This document shows, one piece after another, positions 59,256 to 64,000 of a stretch of 64,000 nucleotides of DNA. Position 1 is the first letter of the stretch. The number at the start of each line of letters is the position of its first letter. This DNA comes from Winogradskyella litoriviva (GTDB taxonomy: Bacteria; Bacteroidota; Bacteroidia; Flavobacteriales; Flavobacteriaceae). Where the stretch lies: NCBI RefSeq assembly GCF_013249065.1, contig NZ_JABRWQ010000001.1, positions 806,001 through 870,000 on the forward strand, given 5' to 3'. Below the pieces are notes generated by a model that searched no databases, had not been told where the DNA came from, and worked only from the letters and a program-made list of their open reading frames with translations. The position numbers were made by a program, and so were the translations under genes.

Positions 59256-62099
59256 ATGATTAAGTCAAAATTCCTCTCGTTTACTTTTATATTAAGTTCA
59301 TTGTTTTGCTTTGCGCAACAGCCAGCTACTTCAGCAGAAATAATTAAAGACGCTTTAGTGAAAAAGCAAAAAATGCAAGAAACATCTTTAGTGAAAAATG
59401 TACCTTTTCAAAATATTGGGCCAACAGTTATGAGTGGTCGTGTGGTAGATGTAGATGTAAATCCGGATGAACCTTCAGAGTTTTACGTTGGTTATGCATC
59501 AGGAGGTGTTTGGCATACTACAAATAATGGCACAACGTTCACACCTATTTTAGACAGTTCAGATACTCAAAATGTAGGTGATATTGCCGTCGATTGGAAA
59601 AACAGGACCATTTGGGTTGGTACAGGCGAAAATAATAGCTCAAGGTCTAGTTATGCAGGTATTGGTATTTTAAAATCAAATGATAATGGTAAAACATGGG
59701 AACATGTTGGTTTAGAAGACTCACATCATATAGGACGAATTCTTATTAATCCTAAAAATCCAGATGAAGTAGTTGTTGGTGTTACAGGTCATTTGTACTC
59801 TCCAAATGAAGAACGTGGGATTTACAAAACTACAAATGGTGGACAAACCTGGACTAAAACCTTGTTTGTTGATGCTATGAGTGGCATTATTGATGTGCAA
59901 CACGCACCTAATAATTTCAAAATAATGTTCGCTTCTTCTTGGACAAGAGATAGAAAAGCTTGGAATTTTACTGGAAACGGAAATAATTCAGCAATTTATA
60001 AAAGTACAGATGCAGGCGATACTTGGACAAAAGTATCGACTAAAAAGAGCGGATTCCCAATAGGAGAAGGTGTTGGTAGAATAGGAATAGCCATGTACGA
60101 CGAAAACACAATTTATGCCATACACGATAGTCAGTTTCATAGAAAAGCAAAGTCTAAAAAAAATAAATCTTCAGGATTAACAAAAGAAGATTTTAAAACT
60201 ATGAGTGTTGACGCTTTTATGAATCTTGAAGACAAAAAACTAAACGCCTATTTAAAAACAAATGGATTTCAAGAAAAATACAGAGCATCTAACGTAAAAC
60301 AATTAGTAAGTAGCGGAACTGTAAAACCAATTGATTTAGCCAATTATTTAGAAGATGCAAATGCTTTATTGTTTGATACACCAGTTATTGGTGCTGAGGT
60401 TTATAAAAGTACAGATGGTGGAAAAAATTGGAAAAAAACACACGACGATTATATAGATGGTTTATACTATAGTTATGGTTATTATTTTGGTGAGATAAGA
60501 GTAGACCCTCAAGATAAAAATGGTATTTACATTATGGGAGTTCCTATTTTAAAATCTAAGGATGCTGGTACAACATTCACCTCTATTAGTGCTGAGAATG
60601 TACATGCAGACCATCAAGCACTTTGGGTAAATCCTAAAAAACAAGGACATCTAATAAATGGTAACGATGGTGGACTAAACATGAGTTATGACGATGGCGA
60701 AAATTGGATTAAACTAAATTCGCCAAGTGTTGGACAATTTTATGCCATTAACGTAGATAATGAACAGCCTTATAATGTATATGGTGGACTACAAGATAAT
60801 GGTGTTTGGTTTGGTGCAAATAATGCCGTAGAAGATAAAAGCTGGCATCAAAGTGGACAATATCCATGGGAAAGTATAATGGGAGGCGATGGTATGCAAA
60901 TTCAAATTGATAGTAGAGATGCTAATATTGTGTATACAGGTTATCAGTTTGGAAATTATTATAGAATTAACCGTAAGACGGAAGAATTTAAATACATTCA
61001 ACCCAAACACACTTTAGGTGAAACACCTTATCGCTTCAATTGGCAAACGCCAATATTATTGTCGTCTCACAATCAAGATATTTTGTACTTAGGTGGAAAT
61101 AAATTAATGCGTTCTATGAATAAAGGCGATGATTTTGAAACTATAAGTAACGATTTAACAAATGGAGGCAAAAAAGGAAATGTAGCTTACGGAACCATAA
61201 CGTCTATTAGCGAAAGCCCATTTAAGTTTGGGTTAATATATACAGGAAGCGATGATGGTGTTGTAAGTGTAACCAAAAATGCTGGTGGAAGCTGGACAAC
61301 AATTTCTAGCGCTTTACCAAAAGATTTATGGGTAAGTAGAGTAGTTGCATCTCAACATAAAAAAGAACGCGTTTACGTAACATTAAATGGATATCGTTGG
61401 GACGATTTTAAAGTTTACATATATGTCAGTGAAGACTATGGACAAACATGGAAAGATATTAGTAGTAATATCCCATCATCTCCAGTAAATGTTATGAGAG
61501 AAGACCCTTCAAAAGAAAACTTATTGTATTTAGGAACCGACAATGGTGCATATATGTCCTTTAATAAAGGAGAATCTTGGGAAGCATTTTCTAATGGATT
61601 ACCCAATGTAGCTGTGCATGATATGGTTATTCAACCTGAAGCTAAAGATTTATTGATAGGCACACATGGTAGAAGTATTTATAAAACTAATATTGAAGCG
61701 CTTCAAACAATAAACACGGAGAACACTACTAATGACATTGCGTTCGTTAGCTTAAAACCTGTAAAACACTCACAACGTTGGGGAAGCTCATGGAACTCAT
61801 GGATTGATGCCTATGAACCCGAAATTACAATAAAGTTTTATAGTAATGTTTCAGGACCGAAAACCTTGAAAATCTTATCTGAAAAAGGTGTAGAATTGCA
61901 TCGTATTTCTGTAGACGTAGAAAAAGGATTTAATTATGTGGACTATAATTTAGAAATTAACGAGAAAGGAAAAAAAGCTTTATTGAAAGAAGATTCTACT
62001 TTAAATTTTAAAGAAACAGGTAATAAAAAGCATTATTTACCTAAAGGTGATTATAAAATTGAAATTGAAAATGTTGTTACTAGCCTTGAAATTAAGTGA
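59256..62099 (+). CDS. Exported sortilin/BNR-repeat beta-propeller protein
   Basis: A 947-residue protein with a signal peptide (1-20). Repeated blades with the BNR form S-x-D-x-G-x-T-W (KSNDNGKTWEHV, KTTNGGQTWTKT, KSTDAGDTWTKV, KSTDGGKNWKKT, VSEDYGQTWKDI) resemble sialidase and VPS10/sortilin propellers. A charged insert of about 90 residues (about 295-385) interrupts them, and about 160 C-terminal residues form a separate beta-rich tail. Often annotated as glycosyl hydrolase, but no sialidase active site is evident, so binding or peptidase-associated roles are equally possible. Stands alone; the 209-base gap upstream shows nothing clear. Confidence 0.82.
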   Translation: MIKSKFLSFTFILSSLFCFAQQPATSAEIIKDALVKKQKMQETSLVKNVPFQNIGPTVMSGRVVDVDVNPDEPSEFYVGYASGGVWHTTNNGTTFTPILDSSDTQNVGDIAVDWKNRTIWVGTGENNSSRSSYAGIGILKSNDNGKTWEHVGLEDSHHIGRILINPKNPDEVVVGVTGHLYSPNEERGIYKTTNGGQTWTKTLFVDAMSGIIDVQHAPNNFKIMFASSWTRDRKAWNFTGNGNNSAIYKSTDAGDTWTKVSTKKSGFPIGEGVGRIGIAMYDENTIYAIHDSQFHRKAKSKKNKSSGLTKEDFKTMSVDAFMNLEDKKLNAYLKTNGFQEKYRASNVKQLVSSGTVKPIDLANYLEDANALLFDTPVIGAEVYKSTDGGKNWKKTHDDYIDGLYYSYGYYFGEIRVDPQDKNGIYIMGVPILKSKDAGTTFTSISAENVHADHQALWVNPKKQGHLINGNDGGLNMSYDDGENWIKLNSPSVGQFYAINVDNEQPYNVYGGLQDNGVWFGANNAVEDKSWHQSGQYPWESIMGGDGMQIQIDSRDANIVYTGYQFGNYYRINRKTEEFKYIQPKHTLGETPYRFNWQTPILLSSHNQDILYLGGNKLMRSMNKGDDFETISNDLTNGGKKGNVAYGTITSISESPFKFGLIYTGSDDGVVSVTKNAGGSWTTISSALPKDLWVSRVVASQHKKERVYVTLNGYRWDDFKVYIYVSEDYGQTWKDISSNIPSSPVNVMREDPSKENLLYLGTDNGAYMSFNKGESWEAFSNGLPNVAVHDMVIQPEAKDLLIGTHGRSIYKTNIEALQTINTENTTNDIAFVSLKPVKHSQRWGSSWNSWIDAYEPEITIKFYSNVSGPKTLKILSEKGVELHRISVDVEKGFNYVDYNLEINEKGKKALLKEDSTLNFKETGNKKHYLPKGDYKIEIENVVTSLEIK

Positions 62100-62152
62100 T
62101 TATTGCTCTAGATTAAAACCATTCTAAATAAATCAATTATCATGCAGCGTTG

Positions 62153-62183
62153 TTGGCAAAAAGTTTATTGCGCTGTATCTTTG
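62153..62183 (+). promoter_or_regulatory. Promoter of the sdhCA(B) operon
   Basis: TTG, 20 bases, then TATCTTTG (perfect -7), 27 bases before the sdhC ATG. Confidence 0.65.
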
Positions 62184-62210
62184 TTAGACAAATAACTAAC
62201 CACTATAATA

Positions 62211-62873
62211 ATGAGCGGAATTCTAAATTCGTCGATAGGAAGAAAGATAGCCATGGCGCTTTCAGCATTATTCCTTATTTTTTTCTTAATAATTCATTTA
62301 GCAGTTAATATTACATCACTTTTTAGTGCAGACCTCTTTAATGAATTATCCCATTTTATGGGTACAAATCCTCTAGTACAATTTGCATTACAGCCCGTTT
62401 TAGTTCTCGGTGTGATTTTTCATTTTATAATGGGTTTTGTTTTAGAAATAAAAAACAAAAAAGCTGTTGGTAATATTAGCTACAAAAGAAACAACGGAGC
62501 AGCAAATTCATCATGGATGAGTAGAAACATGATTTACAGTGGAATTGCAATTTTAGCATTTTTAATATTGCACTTCATTGATTTTTGGGTTCCAGAAATG
62601 AATCACAAATATATTGAGGTCCTTCCTGAAGATCCAACACGATATTTTGGTGAATTGCAACACAAGTTTGTTCCAATTTGGAGGGTTGCTGCTTATGTAG
62701 TAGCTTTTATTTTCTTGTCATTACACTTAATGCACGGATTTACATCTTCTTTGCAATCTATGGGTGTTTCAGCAATTAGAAAAAAATTCTATAAAAATTT
62801 TGGTTTAGTATATTCAATTGTAATTCCTTTAGGTTTTATAATAATTGCATTATTTCATCATTTTAACCATTAA
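62211..62873 (+). CDS. sdhC: Succinate dehydrogenase cytochrome b558 subunit
   Basis: A 220-residue membrane protein with five hydrophobic segments, the single-subunit cytochrome b558 type of Bacteroidota and epsilon-proteobacteria. Histidines in IIHLAVNI (about 28), the second helix (VIFHFIMGF) and ILHFIDF plus SLHLMHGF are the haem ligand candidates. It anchors SdhAB and passes electrons to quinone. sdhA starts 12 bases later. Confidence 0.92.
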   Translation: MSGILNSSIGRKIAMALSALFLIFFLIIHLAVNITSLFSADLFNELSHFMGTNPLVQFALQPVLVLGVIFHFIMGFVLEIKNKKAVGNISYKRNNGAANSSWMSRNMIYSGIAILAFLILHFIDFWVPEMNHKYIEVLPEDPTRYFGELQHKFVPIWRVAAYVVAFIFLSLHLMHGFTSSLQSMGVSAIRKKFYKNFGLVYSIVIPLGFIIIALFHHFNH

Positions 62874-62885
62874 TCTTAATACAAC

Positions 62886-64000
62886 ATGACTTTAGATTCA
62901 AAAGTACCAGAAGGTCCAATTAAAGATAAATGGACAAGTTATAAAGATAAAATCAATCTTGTAAATCCTGCCAACAAACGTCATATCGATGTTATAGTTG
63001 TTGGTACAGGTCTTGCAGGAGGTTCTGCAGCTGCAACGTTAGCAGAATTAGGATATAATGTAAAAGCATTTGCTTACCAAGATTCACCTCGTAGAGCACA
63101 CTCTATTGCAGCTCAAGGTGGTATCAATGCAGCAAAAAATTACCAAGGAGATGGTGATTCTACTTATAGATTGTTTTACGATACTGTAAAAGGTGGTGAT
63201 TACCGTTCTCGTGAGGCTAACGTTTACCGTTTAGCTGAGGTGTCTTCTAACATTATTGATCAATGTGTAGCTCAAGGTGTTCCTTTTGCTAGAGATTATG
63301 GAGGATTGTTAGATAACCGTTCGTTTGGTGGTGTTTTAGTATCTAGAACATTCTACGCAAAGGGTCAAACAGGACAACAATTATTATTAGGAGCTTATTC
63401 TGCAATGAATAGACAAATTGCTCGTGGTAAGATTGAAATGTTTAACCGTCACGAAATGCTAGATGTTGTTATTGTAGACGGCAAAGCAAGGGGTATAATT
63501 GCTCGTAATTTAATTACTGGTGAAATAGAAAGACATTCAGCACATGCTGTTGTTGTTGGTTCTGGTGGATACGGAAATGTATATTTCTTATCAACAAACG
63601 CCATGGGTTCTAACGCAACTGCGTCTTGGAAAATACACAAAAAAGGAGCGTTTTTTGCTAATCCTTGTTATACACAAATTCACCCAACATGTATTCCTCG
63701 TTCAGGTGATTACCAATCTAAACTGACGTTAATGTCAGAATCATTGCGTAATGATGGACGTATTTGGGTACCAAAAAACATGGAAGATGTTTTGGCAATT
63801 AGAGAAGGTCGTAAAAAACCAACCGATTTGTCAGAAGACGAACGCGATTATTACTTAGAAAGAAGATATCCTGCATTTGGTAACTTAGTGCCTCGTGATG
63901 TAGCATCTAGAGCAGCAAAAGAACGATGTGATGCTGGTTATGGTGTTAATCAGACTGGAGAGGCCGTTTATTTAGATTTTGCTTCAGCTTTTGAACGTTA
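62886..64000 (+). CDS. sdhA: Succinate dehydrogenase flavoprotein subunit (partial, runs off the window)
   Basis: The first 371 codons are open to the last base. The FAD Rossmann motif is [15 protein letters not shown] (about residues 39-53), and the histidine that binds FAD covalently is in [13 protein letters not shown] (about 78-90). Further on are [27 protein letters not shown] and [10 protein letters not shown]. It oxidises succinate to fumarate in the citric acid cycle. The start ATG follows sdhC closely; the C-terminal third and probably sdhB lie beyond the window. Confidence 0.95.
   Translation, partial: MTLDSKVPEGPIKDKWTSYKDKINLVNPANKRHIDVIVVGTGLAGGSAAATLAELGYNVKAFAYQDSPRRAHSIAAQGGINAAKNYQGDGDSTYRLFYDTVKGGDYRSREANVYRLAEVSSNIIDQCVAQGVPFARDYGGLLDNRSFGGVLVSRTFYAKGQTGQQLLLGAYSAMNRQIARGKIEMFNRHEMLDVVIVDGKARGIIARNLITGEIERHSAHAVVVGSGGYGNVYFLSTNAMGSNATASWKIHKKGAFFANPCYTQIHPTCIPRSGDYQSKLTLMSESLRNDGRIWVPKNMEDVLAIREGRKKPTDLSEDERDYYLERRYPAFGNLVPRDVASRAAKERCDAGYGVNQTGEAVYLDFASAFER

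Overview
The window is a chromosomal segment from a marine-type member of the Flavobacteriaceae (Bacteroidota). The evidence is the low GC content, promoters of the Bacteroidota type (TTTG, about 19 bases, then TAnnTTTG) instead of -35/-10 boxes, the near absence of Shine-Dalgarno sites, PorP/SprF and gliding-type (type IX secretion) proteins, and families largely confined to the phylum (DUF2480, DUF3078, IPExxxVDY protein, 632-residue PurF, SdhA with cytochrome b558). No phage, insertion sequence, CRISPR array or rRNA operon is visible. Most genes are housekeeping genes.

Layout. 1-5.6 kb: the end of recJ, an MFS transporter, a small toxin-antitoxin-like pair, lpxH and queD, a 59-residue membrane protein, a MATE exporter with an acetyltransferase, and tRNA-Ala(GGC). 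5.6-15.1 kb: an alpha/beta hydrolase and an AddB-like nuclease, an OmpA protein with calcium-binding repeats, kbl, and the AddA-like helicase-nuclease. 15.2-20.6 kb: Mn-type superoxide dismutase, two tandem copies of a probable small RNA, then purF, a PfkB kinase, RNase H and purN. 20.8-25.1 kb: acpP, fabF, rnc, the IPExxxVDY protein and pyk. 25.3-27.6 kb: dinB divergent from a YjdF-like membrane protein and a CYTH protein. 27.6-36 kb: a type IX secretion trio (OmpA/PD40 protein, PorP/SprF, 1822-residue secreted adhesin). 36-38.4 kb: a nuclease-family protein and hflX.

38.5-50.3 kb is an iron-sulfur assembly region: sufA, sufB, a lipoprotein, sufC, sufD, then sufS, a META lipoprotein, sufE, a SufT-like protein and DUF2480, all on the minus strand. 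It is split by a plus-strand module of a PadR regulator, two small membrane proteins and a beta-lactamase-fold hydrolase. 50.4-64 kb: thiL surrounded by three related small CxxC proteins, an alpha/beta hydrolase divergent from a second serine hydrolase and a BrnQ transporter, aspartate kinase, aminopeptidase P, a large sortilin/BNR-repeat protein, and sdhC with the start of sdhA.

The least explained signals are the tandem 73-74 nt RNAs at 15.9-16.25 kb, each with its own promoter and terminator; an intrinsic-terminator hairpin inside codons 8-20 of rnc; the PadR module with a 21-bp palindrome inside its promoter; the three-copy CxxC family around thiL; and several promoters placed so close to the start codon that the mRNAs should be nearly leaderless. 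Domain assignments come from reading the proteins and not from database searches.
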